From the NCBI RefSeq assembly GCF_018614775.1, contig NZ_JAGGOF010000045.1:1-64000 (forward strand): a stretch of 64,000 nucleotides of DNA, read 5' to 3'. A program made the position numbers and the translations under genes. The notes below the pieces were generated by a model. It ran no database searches, was not told the DNA's origin, and was given only the letters and a program-made list of their open reading frames with translations. Position 1 is the first letter of the stretch. The number at the start of each line of letters is the position of its first letter. This DNA comes from Pseudomonas fluorescens. Its GTDB lineage: Bacteria; Pseudomonadota; Gammaproteobacteria; Pseudomonadales; Pseudomonadaceae. Positions 23,101-29,104 of the stretch are shown here, one piece after another.

Positions 23101-23488
23101 ATCGCTCACGTACGCCGTCGGTGCTGCTGATCTGGCGGATCAGGCGCCAGCCATCGATCAGCGTCTGGGTGATGCCTTCTGTTTCATTGCTGTCCCGAAG
23201 CGCCCCAGAGGACGTTGCTTGCGCAGGTGAGCTGCCACATTCAAGGCACATCAGATCACCATCGGCCATCGGATGGCCATTTTCGCAGAGCAAGGCCGGT
23301 GCATTTTCCTGGGCCGGGCTGGCTGGCGGGAGGGTTTCTTCGGTAAAGATGGCTTGCGGCCGCCAACCTTCGGCATGGATGGGTTCGCCGGCGAGGTCCC
23401 AGCCGCAGGGTTGTTCCTGAATGAGCCCTTCGCAGAACATTTCCTGGAGGGCGCGCTCGGTTTTGCAGTTGGGGCAGAAACGTATCAT
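17180..23488 (-). CDS. Zn-ribbon/pseudokinase/SF1 helicase/nuclease fusion
   Basis: A 2102-residue protein. Residues 1-85 hold two cysteine clusters (C5, C8, C19, C28; C68, C81, C84), zinc-ribbon-like. Residues 110-355 are a Ser/Thr kinase fold: HRD at 227-229 and APE-type YMAPEA at 271-276 remain, but the lysine strand reads AVLTLYR and the DFG site reads SGFG (248-251), so it is probably a pseudokinase. A UPF1/Dna2-like SF1 helicase has Walker A GPPGTGKS (973-980), motif II DEAS (1637-1640), GDEKQMPP (1661-1668), NVQGDERD near 1862-1869 and NVAVTRARR (1902-1910), with a helical insert of about 600 residues. Residues 1980-2075 match an MTES-type restriction-endonuclease fold (D2010, then IECD 2025-2028). 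It starts 11 bases after the radical SAM gene. Domain calls are firm; the biological role is inferred. Confidence 0.88.
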   Translation of the reverse strand: MIRFCPNCKTERALQEMFCEGLIQEQPCGWDLAGEPIHAEGWRPQAIFTEETLPPASPAQENAPALLCENGHPMADGDLMCLECGSSPAQATSSGALRDSNETEGITQTLIDGWRLIRQISSTDGVRERYLAEHDETAQRAVLTLYRPGAEPDPAIYDVIRRLPREHVPEIIATGRWDDRAYEVIEELTGGTLADLGSVIRDSDSVHHVVNELGLALHAFNEAGLRHRDLRPASLLVRSREPLDLVISGFGSARLSEFDLDIVSPLETSRYMAPEAIAGGVAAASDWWSLGMILLEQLTQGACFDGINANAFLIHVLANGVPIPDDLDPRLNLLLRGLLARDRHQRWQWPQVEGWLKGSAVEAPASSVQQTDEGEGATLLLGERRFHKPGVFALAAAQADNWQQALDHLLRGVIVTWAEQVGLAPSLVAGLRQVVQHEGIEDDFRLMLALRILNPEIPLIHRGDIVTPGWLLEHPLEGYRLISGSVPDLLEQLQTDNWLSRLKSRAENVRQRALHQHIELVEEQLRILLLSTSRAKLATQWQERQRLFPDTDHPGLSSLSERRVIAEEDLIVLLSAAISQFRSASSIIEAAAELASNADVGWFDAEAATQLLLHSRLELYRSVDERIQGFARCGVPAVDEWAEQFRLERRMPLAQALVLLAIPTSHWLEPQKQQYVSQILDFFEKKVVTAVMRGPLVRMSIGKTTARIDLNELNSQRSPATALLDHLLQRNARAVNLDPESFQLNGQLESRLQALYRQSALYKRDTGIDGLYLGFPFLLNRDPRGTTRTRIIPLLLWPVRLLLELGSRGHVALAFDSEREEVRLNPALESVLGAETCKRWRKTADELLGRSSIRATDVMDAFGMLASIRSRALGNLPASTVEIAPYQDELDCAAVLFHVTFMGQAIGEDLRQLKTLSPAGTGLETALRLKTADETGHEAPPGELQRYFTVASDPSQEAAVIQARQSPGLLVEGPPGTGKSQTIVNMVADAIGRQRSLLIVCQKHAALEVVYKRLVAEGLGQRIVMLNDVNRDREPVIRGIREQLESLFTNGSQAQGCQRQREQVAARIEALEGELDRFHQSLHRLDENTGLSYRRLLGELIELESGPAPLEFPALRQRLASLDLASLTRLEESCAPLIRLWLPARYEGSPLGQLQSFAADRATLQAFTDNLHSFTQAENNRQATLQAHPASFEIDDPAPYRHWIAAHVAALLDLKQEQRLRLARWLPLFRSREEGRLPRGESILGELQQLDQQLGQLDQDHYAPALSPVLCLLENKALRHLDQDCAKVMAARSWMANINPLHLLRRRRLRNFLQGQGESRVIEALPTLQAAIRLESQWRPLRAELSTLHQALELETVSRQACLELTSFVKSDIRHLLEIQALALALAQSPRARQADEAALAGDKQHLEALLSDLDASLMRHGVRQSSLEQLKVLGDWLGEELVQQLQHAIEHNLSNQLSLDRLHQALPFLAAYQTFRGRAGQLTTADLELLALLRQRQEQLDSIAPDQLEAAVRRLLNREARLGWKHRIEQTHPELLFSQDEARAKVASLAQADAQMRLLNRELLANGINLDHLGNRKQWEDVTRLTGKRSRRLREFIELGSNLGLMSLRPVWLMNPDVASRVLPLKAGLFDTVIYDEASQMPVEFALPTLFRGQVTVVSGDEKQMPPTAFFSSRIESDEAEMFDGDEPDQDADEEQREAFEDTWNRREIKDCPDLLQLARNALPSTTLQIHYRSAYRELIGFSNASFYGNRLNVPVRHPQASIQRIKPVELIQVGGLYQNQSNAQEAERVVEYLNELWQEPYDQRPSVGVVTFNRKQADLIEEHLEQRAEQDELFRAAYAQERERSEDGEDMSVFVKNVENVQGDERDIIVFSSTFGRNSQGTFRRSFGVLGQTGGERRLNVAVTRARRKVVMITSMPIADISDMLNTHRAPSSPRDYLQGYLEYARALSSGEFSSSGKLLERLQTDRSSQQREQGQQRDGFVRLVGEFIHSLGWQAAPASEGDAFGLDFAIENPGTGLYAIGIECDAPCHNLLERARAREIWRPSVLHRAIPHIHRVSSQAWYHNGDSERARLREAIEQAMKVEPPPQPSPTSVDTEICQ

Positions 23489-23499
23489 GGGTGCTCCAC

Positions 23500-24144
23500 T
23501 CAGCGGCGTCGCGACGCGTGTGCGCTGATCTGTAAATGGTGGCCTTGTTCATGCAACAGATCGCGCAAGCGCAACAGGTCGCCACGTCGTGGGATGCCGG
23601 CCATCCAGACGCTGCCACTTTCGTCAAACATCAGGTCGAGCGCCTTGTCGGCGGGTTCGAGCGAGCGTTCATAGTGGCCAAGGCGTGCCCGGCCCAGTGG
23701 CGTGAGCAGGTTCAGGCGTTGATTGTCACTGCCGCGCAAGGCCATGGTCTGGCTGAGTGCTTCGATATAGGGGTCGCTGATCAAGGCGTCTATCAAGCCT
23801 TTGGTCTGAAGCAAGGGCTCGTCGAGTTGCTCAAGGGAGTAGCCGCTGTAGATCAGGATGTCGAGATCGGTCAGCCGTCGTAGGCCTTCGAGCAGCGCAC
23901 GCAGGGCGTCGAGCTGGTCGAACGGCTCCCCTCCGGAAATCGTGATCCCTTCTGCCTGGCGCAGCCAGGGAGTTATCTGTTCAAGCAGTTGCTCCAGCGA
24001 CAGGCGCCGATGCCCTGGCCCCCAGGTATCGGCAGAGATGCAGCCCGGACAGCGGATGCTGCAGCCTTGAAACCAGATACCCAGGCGCCGCCCCGGACCG
24101 AGGGTGGTGACCGGAAAATGTATGCGCGACAGACTGAGGTCCAT
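23500..24144 (-). CDS. Small radical SAM protein (activase-like)
   Basis: A 214-residue radical SAM protein of the NrdG/activase size class. The cluster-binding motif is C28-x3-C32-x2-C35 (GCSIRCPGC), preceded by IWFQG; the SAM-binding GGEP is at 71-74 (TISGGEPFDQ). Such enzymes use a [4Fe-4S] cluster and S-adenosylmethionine to make a 5'-deoxyadenosyl radical, and close relatives activate glycyl-radical enzymes. No glycyl-radical enzyme is encoded nearby. It starts two bases after the AAA+ gene and precedes the helicase fusion by 11 bases, so it is an integral part of the operon. The target is unknown; it may modify a partner protein or a nucleic acid. Confidence 0.85.
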   Translation of the reverse strand: MDLSLSRIHFPVTTLGPGRRLGIWFQGCSIRCPGCISADTWGPGHRRLSLEQLLEQITPWLRQAEGITISGGEPFDQLDALRALLEGLRRLTDLDILIYSGYSLEQLDEPLLQTKGLIDALISDPYIEALSQTMALRGSDNQRLNLLTPLGRARLGHYERSLEPADKALDLMFDESGSVWMAGIPRRGDLLRLRDLLHEQGHHLQISAHASRRR

Positions 24145-24146
24145 GT

Positions 24147-25979
24147 TCAGCGACGTTCCATCTTCAGTCCGGTGATGTCCAACTCGGTAATGGTCAAGTG
24201 CTCGCCCGGTTGCGCGTCCTGATCGAACAGTGCCCGCGACAGGGGATTGAGCAGGCGGGCTTCCAACTGGTTACGGATGCCCCTGCCACCGTTGGACAGA
24301 TCCTGCAGGCAGAGGCTGTGCAGTGCCTGACGTGCCTGGGGAGCCAATTCGATGAATAGGCTTTGTCCCTGCAGGTCGCTGAAGGTGGCGTTGACCATCT
24401 GTTCGAAGATCTGCACGGCAACGTCTTCGCGGATGAAGTCGAAGACGATGATGTTCTCGCCGATTCGATTGAGGATTTCCGGTCGGTTGAGCACCAGCTT
24501 GAAATAGCGGTCGATCTCGCTGTGCACCTTGTCCTGGACCTGCTCGAAGGCTTCGCCCGGCAGGACGTTGGCGACGCGTTCGCCATTGTCGCCCTGGCGA
24601 TAGATGCCCAGGTTGGAGGTGAATACGATCAGGGCCTCTGAAAAGTACACCCGATCACCGCGTCCTGAGGTCAGCACGCCGTCGTCTAGGATCTGCAGAA
24701 ACTTGTCGAGGATTCGCGGGTGGGCTTTTTCGATTTCATCGAAGAGCACCACGCTGAATGGCTTCTCGCGGATGGCATTGGTCAGCTCGCCGCCGACGTC
24801 ATAGCCGACGTAGCCGGGCGGTGCGCCGATCAGGCGTTGATCGGCATGCTCGGCGCTGAATTCCGACATGTCGAAGCGGATGTACGCGCTTTCGTCGCCG
24901 AACAGCAGGCTGGTGATGGTTTTGGCGAGTTCGGTCTTGCCCACGCCGGTCGGTCCCGCGAGAAAGGCTACGCCCCGTGGGCGGTTGCCTTTGCGACTGG
25001 CGCCGACGCCTGTCATCGCGCGCTTCACGATATCGAGCATGTGCGTCACTGCATGCGCCTGGCCTTTGACCCGTTGGTGGACGAGCGCGTCCGCCTGGCG
25101 GATACGCTGGCGATCGATCTTCAGCCACGGATCCTCAGTGACACCGATCTTGTAGCGGCGCACTGCATCGGCAATCTGCGGCATGGATACGCCCTCGACC
25201 CGCGCCAGTTGCGCAATGGCACTGAGATCGAGCAGCAGCAATCCTTCGGTGTTCTGTACGAAGGCATCCACGGCTTGATTCATGATCTCTTCGCTGGCGC
25301 CCTGGCTGCCACTGAGCCCTTTGAGCAGCGCCGGCGCCAATGCGCGGCGGGCCAGTTGATCGGGTTTGGACACGGGAATGTGGCGCAGGCGCGGGTTATC
25401 GACCAACAACCAGTCGGGCAAATCACCTTCTTTTTCCACCAGCCACAGCAGGGTATTAAAGAACGGTTTGCGCTGCTCCGTGGCCGGACGGCTGCGAGCC
25501 TGATGGGATTGCACCAGGGCCTGGGTGAAGAGCTGGTGTTCAGTTGCGCTGAGGGAGTCGTTGCGAACCACCAGCCGCGAGGCAAAGTCAATGATCAGTG
25601 CGACAGGTTCGCCAGCACGACCCACCAGCCGCGACAGGGTGGCGCCCAGCAGGTCGATACCGGCCGGCGCGATGCCGTTCACCGGCGTCAGGCCAAGTTC
25701 CTGAAGCAACGTCTGGCCGGCCTCCGGGTCGGAGCCAGGTTTGCCGACTGTGCGAAAACCGGCCACCGGATCCCAGGCGATGACCTGGGCATAGCCGGCA
25801 TCGAGCAAGGCATTACAAAGGGTCTGGTTGATGCTCTGCGCGGTCACCGTGCCGGGCGCCACTTCGCTGGCCTGCAGGTCGCGGATGTTGCCTGACAGGA
25901 CGAATTGGCTCTTCAGCGGCAGAAAGCGCAGAAGGTCTCGTAGCCAACGTGGGCTTTCAAATATGGCAATCCCTGACAT
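24147..25979 (-). CDS. Clp/Hsp100-like AAA+ ATPase with degenerate first domain
   Basis: A 610-residue protein, first gene of the four-gene operon. The C-terminal half is a ClpA/ClpB second-domain ATPase: Walker A GPTGVGKT (342-349), pore loop GAPPGYVGYD (385-394), Walker B VLFDEIEKAH (411-420), sensor 1 TSN (454-456), arginine-finger region NRPEILNRI and sensor 2 GGRGIRNQ. The N-terminal half (about 20-260) follows the order of an AAA+ fold (FVLSGNIRD; VALIIDFAS; WLLVDNPRLRHIPVSKPDQLARRAL) but has no Walker A, so it seems to be an inactive first ring. There is no ClpS/N-domain and no ClpP-docking loop that I can recognise. A threading or remodelling machine for a partner protein is likely. 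Confidence 0.85.
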   Translation of the reverse strand: MSGIAIFESPRWLRDLLRFLPLKSQFVLSGNIRDLQASEVAPGTVTAQSINQTLCNALLDAGYAQVIAWDPVAGFRTVGKPGSDPEAGQTLLQELGLTPVNGIAPAGIDLLGATLSRLVGRAGEPVALIIDFASRLVVRNDSLSATEHQLFTQALVQSHQARSRPATEQRKPFFNTLLWLVEKEGDLPDWLLVDNPRLRHIPVSKPDQLARRALAPALLKGLSGSQGASEEIMNQAVDAFVQNTEGLLLLDLSAIAQLARVEGVSMPQIADAVRRYKIGVTEDPWLKIDRQRIRQADALVHQRVKGQAHAVTHMLDIVKRAMTGVGASRKGNRPRGVAFLAGPTGVGKTELAKTITSLLFGDESAYIRFDMSEFSAEHADQRLIGAPPGYVGYDVGGELTNAIREKPFSVVLFDEIEKAHPRILDKFLQILDDGVLTSGRGDRVYFSEALIVFTSNLGIYRQGDNGERVANVLPGEAFEQVQDKVHSEIDRYFKLVLNRPEILNRIGENIIVFDFIREDVAVQIFEQMVNATFSDLQGQSLFIELAPQARQALHSLCLQDLSNGGRGIRNQLEARLLNPLSRALFDQDAQPGEHLTITELDITGLKMERR

Positions 25980-26071
25980 GTTTCAGCTCGTAACGTTGGG
26001 TCGATACGGGCAGGGTATTGCTCAATGCGCTCATTTGCCAGTGCGCTGCTACGAAAAGTTTTGTTGAGAGC

Positions 26072-26093
26072 CTGGACGCCTGGAAGCGTCCAG
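26072..26093. repeat. Inverted repeat upstream of the four-gene operon
   Basis: CTGGACGC (26072-26079), six-base loop, GCGTCCAG (26086-26093): a perfect 8-base stem about 93 bases upstream of the AAA+ start and about 97 bases below the end of the ABC ATPase gene. No T-run follows the stem in the minus direction, so it is not a clear terminator for the ABC operon. An operator for the downstream system is equally possible. Confidence 0.35.
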
Positions 26094-26189
26094 AAAAATC
26101 ACTGCGCTCTTCGAGAATGGAAAGGCGAGTTTCCCATCCCGCTGGTGCTTGAGCGCCCGGAGCGCAGGATGCAGGGCTCCTTGGCGGGA

Positions 26190-27029
26190 TCAATCAGCAT
26201 GATCCTGCGGCCCATCATGAAGCAGATGAAAAATGTTGCGCTTCATGCGAATGAATTCCGGGTCCATGACCATGTCGAGATTACGCGGACGACCGATGGG
26301 CACGTCGAGCACTTCCTTGATCCGGCCAGGGCGGGCGCCCATCACGAATATCCGATCGCCGAGCAGGATCGCCTCATCGATGTCATGGGTGACGAACAGC
26401 ACGGTCTTCTTGCTGTGCTCCCAGACCTTGAGCAGCAGTTGCTGCATGTGCAGGCGGGTCTGGCTGTCGAGTGCACCGAACGGTTCGTCCATCAGCAGGA
26501 TCTGCGGGTCATTGGCCAGGGCCCGAGCGATCGCCACGCGTTGCATCATCCCGCCGGACAGCTGTTTGGAATAGTTGTCCGCAAAGCGCCGCAGGCCGAC
26601 CTCGTTCAGGTAGAACTCGACGATGTCCTTGCGCTCGGCGGCGGGCATGCCCCGGCGCTTGAGGCCGAACTCGATGTTCTGGCGCACGCTCAGCCACGGG
26701 AACAAGGTGTAGCCCTGGAACACCATGCCGCGATCGGCACCAGGGCCGTCGACTTGCTGGCCGCCGACGTAGATATCACCCGCGGTCGGCTCAGCCAGGC
26801 CGGCGGTCAGGTACAGCAGGCTGGATTTGCCACAACCCGACGGGCCGACCAGCACCGCGAACTGCTGGTCGGGAACATCGAATGAGACCTTGTCCAGCGC
26901 CGTGAACGTACCGCCTGCTGGCGTCTTGTATTGCAGGGTAACGTTGTCGACCCGCAGGCGCGGTGTGGCTGGCGCACTCACTGGCATCGGTCGAAGCGGG
27001 ATCGGAGAGGTTGCGGTTACTGAGCCCAT
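26190..27029 (-). CDS. ABC transporter ATP-binding protein (TauB/SsuB-like)
   Basis: A 279-residue ATPase of the nitrate/sulfonate/taurine importer class. Walker A is GPSGCGKSS (62-70); the Q-loop follows VFQGYTLFPW; the signature is QLSGGMMQR; Walker B is ILLMDEPFGALD; the switch histidine is in VTHDIDEA. I chose ATG 27029. The same frame is open much further upstream, but that part runs antisense-like through the permease gene in another frame. It overlaps the permease gene by 13 bases and is the last gene of the importer operon. The substrate class (organosulfonate, other small organic acid or amine) is not determined by sequence. Confidence 0.92.
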   Translation of the reverse strand: MGSVTATSPIPLRPMPVSAPATPRLRVDNVTLQYKTPAGGTFTALDKVSFDVPDQQFAVLVGPSGCGKSSLLYLTAGLAEPTAGDIYVGGQQVDGPGADRGMVFQGYTLFPWLSVRQNIEFGLKRRGMPAAERKDIVEFYLNEVGLRRFADNYSKQLSGGMMQRVAIARALANDPQILLMDEPFGALDSQTRLHMQQLLLKVWEHSKKTVLFVTHDIDEAILLGDRIFVMGARPGRIKEVLDVPIGRPRNLDMVMDPEFIRMKRNIFHLLHDGPQDHAD

Positions 27030-27820
27030 GCGGCCACCTTCAAGCGAAGAAGTCGGAAAAGTTGATCGGTGATCAGGCCCAACAGGCCGATGACGGCGAT
27101 CGCCAGGAAAATCACGTCGACCTGGAACCCGCGCATGGCCTTGAGGCTCAGGTAGCCCAGGCCACTGGAGGCCGCGACCAGTTCGGCCACCACCAGGTAG
27201 GTCCAGGCCCAGCCCATGGTCACGCGCAGGGTGTCCAGCACGCCGGGCAGCGAGGCGGGCGCGATGACGTGCAGCACCGCGTCCGTGCGGCTGGAACCAA
27301 GGGTGTACGAGGCGTTGATCAGGTCTTTGGAGATCCCTTTGGAGACGTCGGCGATCATCACCAGTTGCTGGAAAAACACGCCGAAAATGATGATCGACAC
27401 GCGTTGTTCCAGGCCGATGCCGATCCACAGGATGAACAGCGGCACGAACGAGGTCACCGGCAGGTAGCGGATGAAGTTGACCAGCGGTTCGAGAAACGCT
27501 TGCACGACCCGGAAGCTGCCCATCATCAGGCCGATCGGCACCGCGACCACCGATGAAACGATGAAACCGACCATCACCACTTCCACGCTGGCCCAGACAT
27601 GCGGCCCCAGGGTGCCGTCGCGGGCCAGGCGCATCGCTGCCTCGAAGACTGCGCCCGGTGTCGGCAGGAACATCGCGGGCACCACGTCGCCATAGGAAAG
27701 ACAGGCCCACAGGCCGATCAACAGGGCCCAGGCCAGACCGCTGGCGCTCCAGATCACCTGCACCGGCAGGCTGGTCTTGGGCGTCAGGCAGCGGTTGAGC
27801 CACGAATTACGCTTGGACAT
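27017..27820 (-). CDS. ABC transporter permease (TauC/SsuC-like)
   Basis: A 267-residue inner-membrane permease with about six hydrophobic segments. The coupling loop (EAA-type) is visible in DLINASYTLGSSRTDAVLHVIAPASLPGVLDTLR. The segments around VEVVMVGFIVSSVVAVPIGLMMG and IRYLPVTSFVPLFILWIGIG are typical of the family. It lies 14 bases downstream of the binding-protein gene and overlaps the ATPase gene, so all three are one transcription unit. Confidence 0.92.
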   Translation of the reverse strand: MSKRNSWLNRCLTPKTSLPVQVIWSASGLAWALLIGLWACLSYGDVVPAMFLPTPGAVFEAAMRLARDGTLGPHVWASVEVVMVGFIVSSVVAVPIGLMMGSFRVVQAFLEPLVNFIRYLPVTSFVPLFILWIGIGLEQRVSIIIFGVFFQQLVMIADVSKGISKDLINASYTLGSSRTDAVLHVIAPASLPGVLDTLRVTMGWAWTYLVVAELVAASSGLGYLSLKAMRGFQVDVIFLAIAVIGLLGLITDQLFRLLRLKVAAWAQ

Positions 27821-27834
27821 GAGGTGCTCCTGGT

Positions 27835-28821
27835 TTATTTCGGGCTGATGAAACGGTTGTCGATCAGATCGCTGTAGCTCACGTTGTATGGCTTGCCCTG
27901 CAACTCGCTGGCGGTTTCGTTGGCCAGCTTGATGACCGTGGCGGCGTCACCCTGGCTGCCGTTACTGCCTAGCAGCTTTTCGCTCATGGCCTGGTCGTAG
28001 AAACGCACGCCCTTGGCGGCGGCTTCCAGTTCAACCGGGTCTGCGAGGTAGCCACCGACCCCTTTGGCCATGATTGCGTAGGCCTCTTTCGGATGGTCCT
28101 TGGTGTATTGCACGGCCTTGTAGAGACCGCTGACCAGCGCCTTGACGTCGGCCGGTTGCTTGTCGATCACCTCACAGCTCAGTGCCACGACGTCGACGAT
28201 CACCCCAGGCGTCGTGCTGCTGTCCACCAGCACCTTGCCTTGCTGCTTGTTGCGCACGGTGGTCAGGTGCGGTTCCCAGGTCACCGCGGCCGGTACGCGG
28301 CCAGCGATGAAAGCGGTGGCCGCGTCGTCGGCGGTCATGTTCTGGATGGTCAGGTCACTCATCTTCATGCCGGCGTTCTTCAGCAGGTAGTTGAGCCAGA
28401 ACTGCGATACCGAACCTTCGTTGACCGCAACGGCCTTGCCCTTGAGGTCCTGCAGGCTGTTGACGTCCTTGCCCACCAGCACGCCGTCGCCGCCGTGGCT
28501 GTCATCCAGCGCGGCCACGGCCTTGAAGCAGAATTGCGGACGGTACTTGAGGATTTCATCGAGGGTCGAGGCCGAGCCGGACAATTTGCCCGAGGCCTGG
28601 GCTGCCATGTACATCGAGGCTTCCTCGATGGTTGGCAACTCGACGGTCAGGCCCTGGTCCTTGAAATAGCCCAGGTCCTTGGCCAGGTACAGGGTGCCGT
28701 AACCCACCCAGGTGGTGTGTCCGATGGACAGCGTGCCGGCTTGAGCACCACTGGCAACGCCGGCGGCGATTACAGTCAGGGCCAGCGGACGCACGCAACG
28801 CGATACGAAAGACTTGATCAT
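27835..28821 (-). CDS. ABC transporter substrate-binding protein (TauA/SsuA-like)
   Basis: A 328-residue periplasmic binding protein. The signal peptide is residues 1-28 (LALTVIAAGVASGAQA, cleavage after AQA). The mature part begins GTLSIGHTTWVGYGTLYLAKDLGYF, typical of the NitT/Tau family, with DLKGKAVAVNEGSVSQFWL and VPAAVTWEPHL as ligand-lobe landmarks. ATG 28821 is preceded by GGGAG. It is the first gene of the importer operon; about 130 bases upstream lies an AT-rich element that recurs before the aldehyde dehydrogenase gene. Confidence 0.92.
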   Translation of the reverse strand: MIKSFVSRCVRPLALTVIAAGVASGAQAGTLSIGHTTWVGYGTLYLAKDLGYFKDQGLTVELPTIEEASMYMAAQASGKLSGSASTLDEILKYRPQFCFKAVAALDDSHGGDGVLVGKDVNSLQDLKGKAVAVNEGSVSQFWLNYLLKNAGMKMSDLTIQNMTADDAATAFIAGRVPAAVTWEPHLTTVRNKQQGKVLVDSSTTPGVIVDVVALSCEVIDKQPADVKALVSGLYKAVQYTKDHPKEAYAIMAKGVGGYLADPVELEAAAKGVRFYDQAMSEKLLGSNGSQGDAATVIKLANETASELQGKPYNVSYSDLIDNRFISPK

Positions 28822-28950
28822 TTGACACTCCCGGAATCGTGGTTTTAGTTCGTTATTTCTCGGGGCAGTGGGGCTAGGTAAAACAGAATGCTTATGGCCT
28901 CTTGCGGACCTTTTCGCCTCTAGGGGCAGGGTTGATGGTGGCCGATGTCG

Positions 28951-28998
28951 GGGGATAGGAAAATTAGTAAATATGTGGTTGCTGATGAGGAAAAAACT
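28951..28998. promoter_or_regulatory. AT-rich element, copy 1 (importer operon)
   Basis: In the 283-bp gap upstream of the binding-protein gene lies GGAAAATTAGTAAATATGTG followed by GTTGCT and an A-run before ACTGGGG. It closely matches 32288-32335 upstream of the aldehyde dehydrogenase. Two near-copies in front of two operons suggest a common regulator site, perhaps for the LysR gene at 32489. The rest of the gap shows no gene. Confidence 0.5.
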
Positions 28999-29104
28999 GG
29001 GGTGGGAGAGGGGCTGTGAATCGCGTTCCAACCTGGGGCGCGCGCGCTGGATAGTGCCGCTTCCTGGTGCAGCAAGCGGCGCTTCCTCCCGTCATTTCAG
29101 GTCT

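Noticed and set aside
22400-23160. Calling the kinase fold an active Ser/Thr kinase
   Set aside because: The beta-3 lysine and DFG aspartate are missing, so catalysis by the usual mechanism is unlikely.
24720-25895. 391-codon plus-strand frame opposite the AAA+ gene
   Set aside because: It is an antisense frame over a gene with intact Walker and sensor motifs; its translation is rich in unstructured H, G, R and Q with no family pattern.
15825-25979. Assignment of the four-gene operon to BREX, DISARM, Zorya or another named system
   Set aside because: The hallmark methylase, PglZ, MotAB-like or other signature genes of those systems are absent.
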